From Desulfovibrio sp. (GTDB taxonomy: Bacteria; Desulfobacterota; Desulfovibrionia; Desulfovibrionales; Desulfovibrionaceae), in assembly GCF_014803725.1 (NCBI RefSeq), contig NZ_JAAVBE010000015.1, positions 1 to 64,000 of the forward strand: a DNA stretch of 64,000 bases. The letters are read 5' to 3'. The notes beneath the pieces were generated by a model. That model did no database searches. It saw only the letters and a list, made by a program, of their open reading frames with translations, and was not told the DNA's origin. Of the stretch, positions 1-7,720 are shown in pieces. The stretch's first letter is position 1. The number at the start of each line of letters is the position of its first letter. The position numbers and the translations under genes are program-made.

Positions 1-477
1 AAACCTGACCGCATGAATGCCATAGCGCGCCAGGCTGGTGTCGCGTCTCCCACGGGACGCGTGGATTGAAACATGGCCGGGTAGCCCTCGACCTGGACGG
101 AAGCGCCCCGTCGCGTCCCCCACGGGACGCGTGGATTGAAACTCGCTGCTTGGTGTGCCCATTTATGCGCCCTGGAGTCGCGTCCCCCACGGGACGCGTG
201 GATTGAAACTGGGAGATGGTGGGGGCGCTCTCCCGGCGCGAGGTCGCGTCCCCCACGGGACGCGTGGATTGAAACAGAATGGCGTGACGGCGTGTATCAG
301 CCGGGTTAGGTCGCGTCCCCCACGGGACGCGTGGATTGAAACAAGCTCTCGCGCGAGCTTGTGTACGCCGAGCACAAGTCGCGTCCCCCACGGGACGCGT
401 GGATTGAAACTTTGGATTGCCTTTGCGGAGGAGGAAGTCTGAACGTCGCGTCCCCCACGGGACGCGTGGATTGAAAC
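1..477 (+). CRISPR. Type I-C CRISPR array, 3' part (7 full repeats plus the tail of one more)
   Basis: Seven 33-nt repeats lie at 40-72, 110-142, 177-209, 243-275, 310-342, 378-410 and 445-477, with unique spacers of 33-37 nt. The window's first four bases (AAAC) are the tail of an eighth repeat, so the array continues to the left. Repeats begin GTCGCGTCCCCC and end GTGGATTGAAAC. Inside is a perfect 8-bp stem, CGCGTCCC/GGGACGCG, with loop CCAC. Sequence and length fit subtype I-C. The ATTGAAAC 3' tag implies transcription left to right, with the leader and any cas genes outside the window. The repeat at 40 carries C-to-T at position 9, which keeps a T-G wobble in the stem. The array ends abruptly at 477. 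Confidence 0.97.
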
Positions 478-510
478 GCCTTGCGCGAAGCCAAAAAACA
501 CCAGCTTTAG

Positions 511-744
511 ACAAAGATATGGCGCAACCTTCTATCGCTTTTGGCATCCCCGGAGAGCATTTATTGGGATTTGCGCAAACCGGGACTGGTCTGTGTGATG
601 GAAGGATCGGAGGTGCAAGGGAAAATCATTGTCCTGATTGACTATAGAGCCAAGAAAATTTTGACAAACACGGTCAGGACGGGGCGACGCATGGATAGAT
701 CGGAGGAAATTGAGAACAGCAACTGGTATGAGAGAGTGCGGTAG
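511..744 (+). pseudogene. Possible 3' remnant of a nuclease-like gene next to the CRISPR array
   Basis: An open frame runs from just after a stop at 508-510 to a TAG at 742-744. It contains a TTG at 541 but has no convincing start or ribosome site. The peptide reads like the C-terminal part of a real protein (YWDLRKPGLVCVMEG, then IIVLIDYRAK, then NTVRTGRRMD). The pattern of an aspartate followed by a basic pair and a terminal NTVRTG stretch recalls phage-associated barnase/EndoU/RelE-like nuclease domains, but this is a guess. It may be a degraded mobile-element gene. Bases 478-510 and 745-894 hold nothing I can recognise. Composition here is more AT-rich than in the housekeeping genes. Confidence 0.3.
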
Positions 745-894
745 AGTCTGTCGGGGGGAGTACGCGACGCTCCTTTCAGATTGTCACTGCCAGGGTGATT
801 TAATCCAGACCAGGCGCGATTTCACGGCGGCCCCGAACAGACATGCGCGCAATAATGTATGCATTTCGCGGCCATTGTCAATTTTGGGGCCACC

Positions 895-1492
895 TTATAG
901 CGCGTCTTCCGCCGCCTTTTTTATTTCCTCCGCTATAGCCCCGAAATTTTTATATTCATACGTCAATGAGAGGTCGCTCCCTAGAGGGGATACTCCCTTA
1001 ACATTGAGACCGATGGCAGCTATATTATCAGGGAGATTTGTTTTCCAGAAAGCAGCAAGGACTCTTTCGCCCCTATAGACTGCCATGACAAAGTCTTTAC
1101 TTTTATTCCATATGCTGCCATCTTCTAAAAAGTCATATGACTTGGGCTTCCCATATTTTTTTTGTCAGTTGTTCCTTAAGGGTACTGTACTCCTCCTGCA
1201 CCTGATTCCCATAACTATAATTTGCATATGTTTTATTGGTAGCGATAACTTTTGCCAGCCCATTTTTACCAAATAACAATGTATAGCTCTCAAAAAGGGG
1301 ATTCGTTTTGGGCAGTGTGTCTGTCGTGTAGAAGGTATAGATGTCCGCCCCAGAGCCCGCGACCTCAACTTTTTTGAGACCTGTGAACTGCTCAGGCTTT
1401 TGCACCATTTCCGTGCCGAAGGGTCCGGCCTGAGCAATACCCGAAAGACAAAGGAAAAAGGCAACGGAGAAAATGATCAATACGTTGCGCAT
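895..1492 (-). pseudogene. Secreted protein of unknown function, frameshifted at an A8 run
   Basis: The upstream part (1492 down to 1133) encodes 119 residues with a clear signal peptide (cleavage after about residue 22, ...SGIAQA). It ends right after LTKKIWEAQVI. Removing one base from the run of eight T (A on the coding strand) at 1156-1163 joins it to a second frame that continues KYGKPKSYDFLEDG and ends at 895, giving about 198 residues. The downstream frame is protein-like (FGAIAEEIKKAAEDAL at the end). The gene could be a recent pseudogene, a phase-variable gene, a product of slippage on the homopolymer, or a sequencing error. No family is recognised. The gene is AT-rich relative to its neighbours, suggesting acquisition. 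Confidence 0.65.
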
Positions 1493-1595
1493 GACGGTTC
1501 ATCGTTAGTTGAAAATGTCATTCCATGATTCCCTAACATGGGATTCATCGCAAGTGACCAATGTTGGCAAGGGCAAAAATGGATTCTAAGCCCCA

Positions 1596-1628
1596 ATCAC
1601 GTTCCCCACAGAACGTTCGGCTTGATCA
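1596..1628 (+). repeat. Decayed single CRISPR repeat
   Basis: This stretch aligns without gaps to the 33-nt repeat of the left array, in the same orientation, with 21 of 33 identical positions. The core TTCCCCACAGAACG matches the stem-loop region, and many differences are C-to-T or G-to-A changes. It lies 1.1 kb beyond the last intact repeat. I infer a relic of a once longer array or of a separate lost array. Confidence 0.45.
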
Positions 1629-1673
1629 GCCGTACCGACCTCTCCCCGCAGTCTAGCCTCCCCCTCTTAATTC

Positions 1674-1706
1674 AAGGGCGCCGTTCCCTCAGGAACGGCG
1701 CCCTTT
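1674..1706 (-). terminator. Strong stem-loop terminator after the beta-propeller gene
   Basis: A perfect 14-bp stem (AAGGGCGCCGTTCC with its complement) encloses a CTCA loop at 1688-1691. It sits 25 bases past the stop of the gene ending at 1731, and the arms carry AA/TT ends. The U-tract is short, so it may act in both directions. Confidence 0.75.
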
Positions 1707-1730
1707 CAACATTCAAATCCGCTCAAGCAC

Positions 1731-2642
1731 TTACGGCCGCTTGGGCGCCCCCTTGGGCGTCATGGAATAGCGGTAGATCTCGCTGATCTCCTTGTCGTAG
1801 CCGGGGTAGAAGCCCTTGCCCATGCCAAGCACGATGCGCGCGCCGCGGTTCATGAGCACGAGCAGGTCGCCGCTGGCCGGGTCAACGCAGAGGCCTTCGA
1901 TCTCGCCCTGCTTGATGGCCTCGTCCAGGGTCTTTTCGAGCACCACGGGGGCGTTGGTGGCCGAGCTCACTTCCACGCGATAGATGTGGTCGGGCTCGTT
2001 GTCGTCGGCGGTGCCGTCGTCGGCGGTCACGAAGAGCGCGCCGTCCACATAGTAAACGCCCTGCACCCACTGCGGCACGGGCTGGAGATGCACCTTGCGC
2101 AGATACTTGCCGTTGAGGTCGTACTCATAGAGATAGCGGCCGCTTTCCTCGCCCACCCAGGAGCACATCCACACCGTGCCCTTGACCGGGTCCACGGTGA
2201 TGCCGGAGACTTCCTCCTGGCCGGACTTGGGCTCGAAGGCGAAGGTGCGCTTCAGCTTCAGCGTTTCCGCGTCATGCACCGCGATCTGGATGTCCTTGCC
2301 CACGCCGTCCATGAAGTTCTCGGCGCTGATGTAGAGTTCGCCGTTGTAGATGTCGATGTCGCCGATGTGGTTGGACGGGATGGAGTAGCCCTCGAAAGGC
2401 TTGGTGTTCTCCTTCACCAGCTTGCCGTCCATGTCATACTTGTAGAGCGCGGTGCTGCCGCTCACATAGATGAACTTGCCGTCGCAGGCAACGCCCTGGC
2501 GGCCGGCCACAGGAATGACGCTTTTGAGTTTGTAGACGTACTTGGGGCCGGGAATCTTGGGGCCGTTCACGGGCGCGGCGGACGCCATCTGGGGGAAGAC
2601 CAGGGCCAGGGCCAGGGCGGCAAGCGCCAGGAATTTGGGCAT
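1731..2642 (-). CDS. Secreted beta-propeller-like protein
   Basis: The 303-residue protein has a signal peptide (residues 1-22, ending ASA), so it is probably periplasmic. The rest shows repeated blade-like segments (GKFIYVSGST, GELYISAEN, GTVWMCSW, GALFVTADDG, GDLLVLMNRG) typical of six-bladed propellers of the NHL/SMP-30 kind. Several acidic motifs (DDGTADDNEPD, DIDIYNGE) could bind metal. No catalytic residues can be assigned. Its start has a good site (GGAGTGTTCC before ATG). It is monocistronic, with a terminator behind it. A second propeller protein is encoded at 61349-62341. Function is unknown; sensing or ligand binding in the periplasm is an inference. Confidence 0.8.
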   Translation of the reverse strand: MPKFLALAALALALVFPQMASAAPVNGPKIPGPKYVYKLKSVIPVAGRQGVACDGKFIYVSGSTALYKYDMDGKLVKENTKPFEGYSIPSNHIGDIDIYNGELYISAENFMDGVGKDIQIAVHDAETLKLKRTFAFEPKSGQEEVSGITVDPVKGTVWMCSWVGEESGRYLYEYDLNGKYLRKVHLQPVPQWVQGVYYVDGALFVTADDGTADDNEPDHIYRVEVSSATNAPVVLEKTLDEAIKQGEIEGLCVDPASGDLLVLMNRGARIVLGMGKGFYPGYDKEISEIYRYSMTPKGAPKRP

Positions 2643-2816
2643 GGAACACTCCTTCCGTCTTCAGGTTGGCGGCCGCAAAATGCCGCTTCCGTCTGCACGA
2701 GCCCTGCGGTTCGGCAGGATGGCCGGCCAGGGGCCCACAGCGGGCGCCGCGCCGGCCCGCGCCTTCCGCTTCGCGGGGCGCGCCGCGTTCCCGGCGCGAA
2801 GCGCCGGAGCCCGCGT

Positions 2817-3452
2817 TTATTCCAGGACCTCGGCCTTCTTGATGATCACCGGCGTCACGGGCACATCCTCATAATGGCCCTTGCGCCCGGTGGTCACGGC
2901 CTCGATCTTGTCCACCACGTTCTGCCCCTGGATGACCTTGCCGAACACCGCATAGCCCCAGCCCTGCGGCGTCTTGGCCTTGAAATCCAGGAAATCGTTG
3001 TTCTTGGTATTGATAAAGAACTGCGAGCTCGCCGAATGCGGGTCCGACGTGCGCGCCATGGCGATGGTGTACTTCTGGTTGCGCAGGCCGTTGTCCGCCT
3101 CGTTGCGGATGGGGGCCACGGTGCGCTTTTCCTTGAGCTCGGGCGTCATGCCGCCGCCCTGGATCATGAAATCCTTGATGACGCGGTGGAAGACCGTGCC
3201 GTCATAGTGGCCGGATTTCACATACTGGATGAAGTTGGCCACCGTGATGGGGGCCTTGCGGGCGTCGAGCCTGAGCACGATGTCGCCGAGGCTGGTCTCC
3301 AGCTTGACCACCGGATCGGCCGCGGGCTGCGCCGCCGCCTGGACGCCAGCCGGCGCCAGTGCCGCCATCAGAGCCAGGGAGAGCGCCGCCACAGCGCCGC
3401 GCAGGGCGCGGCCCAACCATTTCCCGCGGGGGGCGGGGATATTCTTTTGCAT
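2817..3452 (-). CDS. Exported cyclophilin-type peptidyl-prolyl isomerase (PpiA-like)
   Basis: Cis-trans isomerase for Xaa-Pro bonds, probably assisting folding in the periplasm. The 211-residue protein has a long N-terminal hydrophobic leader (about residues 18-39). The cyclophilin domain follows, with the motifs FHRVIKDFMIQGGG, MARTSDPHSASSQFFIN and GYAVFGKVIQG that carry the active-site Arg, Phe and Gln residues. Length fits a bacterial cyclophilin plus signal peptide. The start is supported by AAGGAGCTTGTC just before ATG. It lies 58 bases downstream of dapA on the same strand and could be co-transcribed with it. Confidence 0.92.
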   Translation of the reverse strand: MQKNIPAPRGKWLGRALRGAVAALSLALMAALAPAGVQAAAQPAADPVVKLETSLGDIVLRLDARKAPITVANFIQYVKSGHYDGTVFHRVIKDFMIQGGGMTPELKEKRTVAPIRNEADNGLRNQKYTIAMARTSDPHSASSQFFINTKNNDFLDFKAKTPQGWGYAVFGKVIQGQNVVDKIEAVTTGRKGHYEDVPVTPVIIKKAEVLE

Positions 3453-3510
3453 GACAAGCTCCTTCTATCTCAGAATTTTTTGCAAATCCGCGGTGCTGCG
3501 GGCGTGCGGC

Positions 3511-4398
3511 TCAGTCAGCCTCGATGAGCCCCTGCGCGACCAGCACCTGCTTCAGGCGCTCGGTATCCTCAGGGCTCATGGGGCAGAGCGGCAGCCGCAT
3601 CTCCGCGGACATGCGGCCCATGAGAGCGAGCGCCGTCTTGACCGGGATGGGATTGCTCACCATGAACATGGCGCGGTGCAGCGGGAAGAGCTCGTGGTGG
3701 ATGGCGCGCGCGCCCGCGAGGTCGCCCCGCGCGAAGGCGTTGCACATGGCGGCCACGCGCCCGGGCACGAGGTTGGATGTCACGGAGATGACCCCCTGCC
3801 CGCCCAGCGCCAGGAGCGCCAGGGCCGTGAGGTCGTCGCCGCTCATGACGCTGAAGCGCGCGGGGCAGCTTTCCAGCACCTCGCTCGCCTGGGCCATGTC
3901 GCCCGTGGCTTCTTTCACGCCCACGATATGCGGAAACTCCGCGGCCAGCCGCGCCAGCACCGGCGGCAGCATGTTGCAGCCCGTGCGGCCCGGCACATTG
4001 TAGGGCACGAGCGGGATGTCCACGGCCTCGGCGATGGCCTTGTAGTGGAGATAAAGCCCTTCCTGGGTGGGCTTGTTGTAGTAGGGCGTGATGAGCAGCG
4101 CGCCGTCCGCGCCCGCCTTCTGCGCGAAGCGCGCGAGGCGGATGGCCTCCTGCGTGTTGTTGGAGCCCGCGCCCGCGAGCACGGGCACGCGCCCTGCGGC
4201 CTGCTCGATGCAGATCTCGATGACGCGCTCGTGCTCCTCGTGCGTCAGCGTGGCCGATTCGCCGGTGGTGCCGCAGGGCACGAGGCCGTGGATCCCCTCG
4301 GCGATCTGGTTTTCAATGAAGGCGCGGTAGCCTTCCTCATCAATGGCGTTGTTCCTGAACGGCGTCACCAGGGCAGTCATCGCGCCGGAAAAAAACAT
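3511..4398 (-). CDS. dapA: 4-hydroxy-tetrahydrodipicolinate synthase
   Basis: Condenses pyruvate with aspartate semialdehyde in the first committed step of lysine and diaminopimelate synthesis, in the cytoplasm. All key residues are visible in the 295-residue protein: the Schiff-base Lys162 (GVKEATGD), Thr44-Thr45 (CGTTGES), Tyr107 (ITPYYNKP), Tyr133 and Arg138 (PYNVPGRTG). Length is normal. The ribosome site AAGGAGTCTTCC precedes the ATG. The enzyme making its substrate, asd, is elsewhere in the window at 24988-26034. The gene lies between an HU/IHF gene upstream and a cyclophilin downstream, all on the minus strand. Confidence 0.97.
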   Translation of the reverse strand: MFFSGAMTALVTPFRNNAIDEEGYRAFIENQIAEGIHGLVPCGTTGESATLTHEEHERVIEICIEQAAGRVPVLAGAGSNNTQEAIRLARFAQKAGADGALLITPYYNKPTQEGLYLHYKAIAEAVDIPLVPYNVPGRTGCNMLPPVLARLAAEFPHIVGVKEATGDMAQASEVLESCPARFSVMSGDDLTALALLALGGQGVISVTSNLVPGRVAAMCNAFARGDLAGARAIHHELFPLHRAMFMVSNPIPVKTALALMGRMSAEMRLPLCPMSPEDTERLKQVLVAQGLIEAD

Positions 4399-4481
4399 GG
4401 AAGACTCCTTGCGGAACTGTCGTTTTCAACGTCGCTGGCAGAAGAGCAGGGCATGCGGGCCGCTCACGGCCCGGGCGGCGC

Positions 4482-4757
4482 TCAACTGTTGATGAATTCC
4501 TTGAGTTCCTTGCCGGCGCGGAAAAAGGGCAGCCGCTTGGGCACGACCTCGACGCTCTCGCCGGTCTTGGGATTGCGGCCGGAATAGCCGCCGTATTCCT
4601 TGATCTTGAAACTGCCGAAGCCGCGGATTTCGATGCGCTCGCCGGCGATGAGCGACTTTTTCATGGCGTCGATGAAGGTGTTGACCACCAGGGACGCATC
4701 ATCAAAGGGGATATTGCTTTCTTCGGCAAGTGCCTTGATAAGCTCGCTCTTGTTCAT
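4482..4757 (-). CDS. HU/IHF family DNA-bending protein
   Basis: A 91-residue histone-like protein that bends DNA as a dimer and shapes the nucleoid. The family signature is complete: an N-terminal helical part (MNKSELIKALAEE), GFGSFKIKEYGGYSGRNPKTGE as the beta arm with the conserved GRNPKTG, and a C-terminal helix ending KELKEFINS. The arm retains the Pro that intercalates into DNA. Sequence alone does not separate HU from IHF-beta; KSLIAGERIEIRGFGSF leans to IHF-beta-like. Ribosome site GGAGGCAGC precedes ATG. It lies 83 bases upstream of dapA on the same strand. Confidence 0.93.
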   Translation of the reverse strand: MNKSELIKALAEESNIPFDDASLVVNTFIDAMKKSLIAGERIEIRGFGSFKIKEYGGYSGRNPKTGESVEVVPKRLPFFRAGKELKEFINS

Positions 4758-4986
4758 GCTGCCTCCGTTCGGCTCTTTCGCATTGCCCGTGGAGGTGGGG
4801 CAGTGGGGGCTGGCCGGCGGCCGGCCGGCCTCGGAATGCGCAATGCCTTACCCTACGGCAAAGCTCAGGAATGGGCAAGAGGCGCCAGCCAGGAAGCGGG
4901 GCCGGTTGACGCCGGGCGCCCTCCGGGCTATGCGGCGCTAAACGGGTGACTGCCGGGTATTGGGCAGCTTCCCGGAGGAGGGGGCG

Positions 4987-5331
4987 ATGCCATACCAGCG
5001 GGGGGATTGTGTCTGCATCCTGCGAAAGCTCTCCGGCAGAAATACCTTCGGGGAGAAACGTGTCACGGCCAGGGCGGGGAGCCTGGGCACGGTCTGGCTG
5101 GAGAGTGGGGACGGGTGGTATGAAGTACGATTTCAGCGCCCCAGAGCCATCGGCGTGGCCGGCCTTGACATCCACGAAGCCGATCTGGCGCCCTGTACGG
5201 AAGACGAGGCCAGCATGGAGGCGATGCAGCGCAGGGAGGGGGCGGCCCGTGCACGTATCGTTGCCATGCGTAAGTTCCCACCTGCACGAGGCTCTTCAAC
5301 ACGCTGTTTCATGGAGAAAGTGACCGCATAG
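4987..5331 (+). CDS. Small protein of unknown function
   Basis: I chose ATG 4987 because GGAGGAGG lies about 7 bases upstream; longer frames have no such site. The 114-residue product starts MPYQRGDCVCILRK. It contains a compact beta-rich part (AGSLGTVWLESGDGWYEVRF) that looks like a KOW/SH3-like barrel, followed by an acidic helix (DEASMEAMQRREGAARAR) and a Ser/Arg-rich tail. No family can be named. The gene stands alone between the HU/IHF gene, transcribed away, and another small gene on the same strand. Coding status rests on the ribosome site and on the protein-like first 80 residues. Confidence 0.55.
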   Translation: MPYQRGDCVCILRKLSGRNTFGEKRVTARAGSLGTVWLESGDGWYEVRFQRPRAIGVAGLDIHEADLAPCTEDEASMEAMQRREGAARARIVAMRKFPPARGSSTRCFMEKVTA

Positions 5332-5363
5332 AAAGTTTTTCGCCTGTGCGATAAAGACGTTGA

Positions 5364-5393
5364 GGGAGCGGCATCGGGAGCGGCATCGGGAGC
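5364..5393 (+). repeat. 12-bp tandem repeat (about 2.5 copies)
   Basis: The unit GGGAGCGGCATC occurs at 5364-5375 and 5376-5387, followed by a partial copy. It lies directly upstream of the small gene starting at 5402, in its leader, where copy-number change could alter spacing or expression. Confidence 0.8.
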
Positions 5394-5401
5394 GCAGAGG
5401 A

Positions 5402-5686
5402 ATGACGGAAACAGAAGCAAAAAGTATATTACGGGCAAAACTGGAAAAGATCGCGGATAAGGATTGCCCTCTCGCATGGGTTGGCGATGTCCTTTATGAA
5501 GCGCCAACTGCCTTTATCATTGAGGGCTCACTCTATGCTGAGGGAGAAAACCCGGAGGAGAGCGCGGGATTTTGCGCCGTAGACAAAAAAACAGGAAAAA
5601 GCGGCATCGTTCTCCCGTACCCGGGGGCGACTCTCTCGATAGAGAGTTTCAGGGATTTCCGCTGGGAGGACTGGATAATCGTCTGA
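5402..5686 (+). CDS. Small acidic cytoplasmic protein, function unknown
   Basis: The best start is ATG 5402, preceded by AGAGGA; an earlier in-frame ATG would translate the tandem repeat into an unlikely Arg/Glu-rich string. The 94-residue product opens with a helix (TEAKSILRAKLEKIA). It continues as an alternating strand pattern (AFIIEGSLYAEGE, GFCAVDKKTGKSGIV) and ends DFRWEDWIIV. Overall it resembles small single-domain immunity-type proteins of toxin systems. That is only an impression from size, acidity and the VDKKTG turn; no partner toxin is visible. Codon use is more AT-rich than in the neighbouring core genes. Confidence 0.6.
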   Translation: MTETEAKSILRAKLEKIADKDCPLAWVGDVLYEAPTAFIIEGSLYAEGENPEESAGFCAVDKKTGKSGIVLPYPGATLSIESFRDFRWEDWIIV

Positions 5687-5924
5687 TGGCCGAGCATCCT
5701 GAGGGCAGAGAGAGCCGTTTGCGTGGCGTTTCGCGTTTTCCTTCCCTGAAAAGAGTTCGTCCTTTTGGTGAGTAGAGCTTGGTGGAAGTGGCAGTTCCCA
5801 CTCCAGCCGGGGCGTGCGATGCAGCGCGCGCATCGGGGCTGCCCCGCTTGGTTCCATGCAGGGAGCGGAACCTTGGATAACTGGTGGAGACCACGCCCGT
5901 GCTGGCACCATTGCAGATAAATCG

Positions 5925-5954
5925 GGCCAGATCCAATCTGCATGGGGACGCGAG
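5925..5954 (-). repeat. Possible strongly decayed CRISPR repeat
   Basis: ATCCA at 5931 and GGGGACGCGA at 5944 match the two conserved ends of the repeat used in the array that begins at 5989. A 34-base interval separates this site from that repeat, which fits the array's period. About 3 bases are missing and the rest is diverged. Upstream, 5687-5924 holds nothing recognisable. Confidence 0.3.
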
Positions 5955-5988
5955 CGGACGGCACGGTTTTCCAAGGCAAGCTCAACAA

Positions 5989-6345
5989 GTTTCAATCCAC
6001 GCGTCCGCGGGGACGCGACCAGGCTAGGCCGTCCTTTGACGCAACCTGCTCGCCGTTGCAATCCACATGTCCCGAGGAGGACGTGACGCCCATGATTTCC
6101 AGATAATGCGGATCATCACGCTGGTTTCAATCCACGCGTTCCGCGGGGGACGCGACGGGACAGCCCGCCCACAACCTCGCTCGCCTCGTAGTTTCAATCC
6201 ACGCGTCCCGTAGGGACGTGACCTGCTGACTGCCCACTCCGTGTCCAGCAGATCATCGTTTCAATCCACGCGTTCCGTGGGGGACGCGACCGGGGGCTTG
6301 CCCACGCGCGGGGTGCCCGGGAAAATGGTTTCAATCCACGCGCCC
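5989..6345 (-). CRISPR. Degenerate type I-C CRISPR array in opposite orientation
   Basis: Repeats lie at 5989-6019, 6055-6087, 6124-6156, 6191-6222, 6258-6290 and a truncated copy at 6328-6345. The spacers are 34-37 nt. On this strand they read GTTTCAATCCACGCG onward, i.e. the reverse complement of the left array's repeat. No two repeats are identical. The copy at 6258 differs from the left array's repeat by one base, while the copies at 6055 and 6191 are 33 and 32 nt long with several changes. The right end is a half repeat, 20 bases from the ruvC stop, so no leader is present. I infer an inactive, decaying array. Confidence 0.92.
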
Positions 6346-6365
6346 ACACTCCAGTCCTGTTTCCC

Positions 6366-6908
6366 TCACCGCCCCGAGAGCGCGGCAAAACGGCGCATGC
6401 CCAGGTGGCAGATGGCTACGGCAAGGGCGTCCGAGGCGTCCAGCGGCCACTTGGCGGCGGCTTCGTCGCGCACGTTGAGCAGGCGGCGCACCATGAAGGC
6501 CACCTGTTCCTTTTCTGCGCGCCCCGTTCCCACCAGGGATTTCTTGACCAGGGTGGGGGCGTAGTCGGCCACATCCAGCCCGGCGGCGGCGCAGGCCGCC
6601 ACGGCGGCGCCGCGCGCCTGCCCGAGCTTGAGGGCGCTGGCCGCGTTCTTGGCGGTGAAGACCTGCTCCATGGCGGCCTGGTCGGGCCTGTGGCGGCCGA
6701 GGATGGCGGCGAGCTCGTGATAGATGCGCGCGAGCCGGCGCGAAAAGCCGGTCGCCGTCCCTACGTCTGCGTCCTCGCGGCCCCGGGAGCTCGCGGTGCG
6801 CACCACGCCGCACTCAACGAGCGAGAGCACGCCCGAGACCTCGCGCACCACGCCCCAGCCCGTGCGCTGCGAGCCGGGGTCGATGCCGATGACGGTGATG
6901 GCTGCCAT
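6366..6908 (-). CDS. ruvC: Crossover junction endodeoxyribonuclease RuvC
   Basis: Resolves Holliday junctions made during recombination, working with RuvAB. The 180-residue protein has the RNase H-like fold with the four acidic catalytic residues visible: Asp10 (VIGIDPGS), Glu81 (AMEQVFTAKN), and Asp157 and Asp160 (PLDASDALA). GQARGAAVAA is the usual helix. Length is normal. It follows yebC on the same strand after 24 bases; this yebC-ruvC order is common in bacteria. The ribosome site before the ATG is weak, consistent with read-through translation from yebC. Confidence 0.96.
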   Translation of the reverse strand: MAAITVIGIDPGSQRTGWGVVREVSGVLSLVECGVVRTASSRGREDADVGTATGFSRRLARIYHELAAILGRHRPDQAAMEQVFTAKNAASALKLGQARGAAVAACAAAGLDVADYAPTLVKKSLVGTGRAEKEQVAFMVRRLLNVRDEAAAKWPLDASDALAVAICHLGMRRFAALSGR

Positions 6909-6932
6909 CCCGGTGAGGCGCGCCCGCGTCAG

Positions 6933-7670
6933 CTAGTCGGTCGGCATGTCGTCCGGGAAGTCCGCGTTGACGTAGACGTTCTGGACATCGTCGTTGTCGT
7001 CCAGCGCGTCCATGAGCCTGAGCAGCTTGACGCCCGTCTCGGCGTTGACGGCCACGAGGTTGGCCGGCACCATGGCGAGCTCGGCGGATTCCATGGAAAC
7101 GCCCGCTGCCTCCAGCGCGTCGCGCACGGCCGCGAAGTCGGCCATGGCCGTCTGGATGGTCCACACGTCCTCGTCGTCGATAACATCGTCGGCGCCGGCC
7201 TCGAGCGCGGCCTCCATGATGGCGTCCTCGGCGTAGTCGGCGCGGGGCACCGCGATCACGCCCTTGCGCTCGAACATCCAGGCAACGCTGCCGTTCTCGC
7301 CCATGGCGCCGCCGTGCTTGGTGAAAAGGTGGCGCACCTCGGCCACGGTGCGGTTCTTGTTGTCCGTGGCGACCTCCACCATGATGGCGATCCCGCCCGG
7401 GCCGTAGCCTTCGTAGAAGGCTTCGGCGATGTCACCGCCCGCGTCCTCGCCGGTGCCCTTGCGGATGGCCGCCTCGATCTTGTCCTTGGGCAGGTTCACG
7501 GCCTTGGCCGCGGCGATGGCCGCGCGCAGGCGCGGGTTGCCGGACGGGTCGCCGCCGTTCTTGGCGGCGATGATGATCTCCTTGGCGGCCTTGGTGAACA
7601 CCTTGCCGCGCTTGGCGTCCTGGCGCCCCTTGCGGTGCTGGATATTGGCCCATTTGCTGTGACCGGACAT
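6933..7670 (-). CDS. yebC: YebC/PmpR family regulator (TACO1 family)
   Basis: A 245-residue member of the YebC family, described as DNA-binding regulators and more recently linked to translation of proline-rich stretches. The start [23 protein letters not shown] is the family signature. [19 protein letters not shown] and [14 protein letters not shown] follow in the conserved order. The C-terminal domain ends with an acidic region ([19 protein letters not shown]). Ribosome site GGGGAGGTCAT is directly before ATG. It is the first gene of a likely yebC-ruvC pair. Confidence 0.96.
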   Translation of the reverse strand: MSGHSKWANIQHRKGRQDAKRGKVFTKAAKEIIIAAKNGGDPSGNPRLRAAIAAAKAVNLPKDKIEAAIRKGTGEDAGGDIAEAFYEGYGPGGIAIMVEVATDNKNRTVAEVRHLFTKHGGAMGENGSVAWMFERKGVIAVPRADYAEDAIMEAALEAGADDVIDDEDVWTIQTAMADFAAVRDALEAAGVSMESAELAMVPANLVAVNAETGVKLLRLMDALDDNDDVQNVYVNADFPDDMPTD

Positions 7671-7720
7671 ATGACCTCCCCGTGTGGGTAAAAAAAGTGC
7701 CGAAAATTGCCGCGCCGGCC

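Noticed and set aside
155..501. Open frames on both strands across the CRISPR array
   Set aside because: They are translations of the repeats themselves (recurring RVPHGTRGLK or its reverse), so not genes.
1674..1706. The strong inverted repeat as an insertion-sequence end or attachment site
   Set aside because: Its position after a stop codon and single occurrence fit a terminator better; no transposase or matching copy is present.
1986..4587. Long plus-strand frames over the propeller, cyclophilin and dapA genes
   Set aside because: They are antisense shadows, rich in Arg, His and Ala, without ribosome sites; the minus-strand genes match known families.
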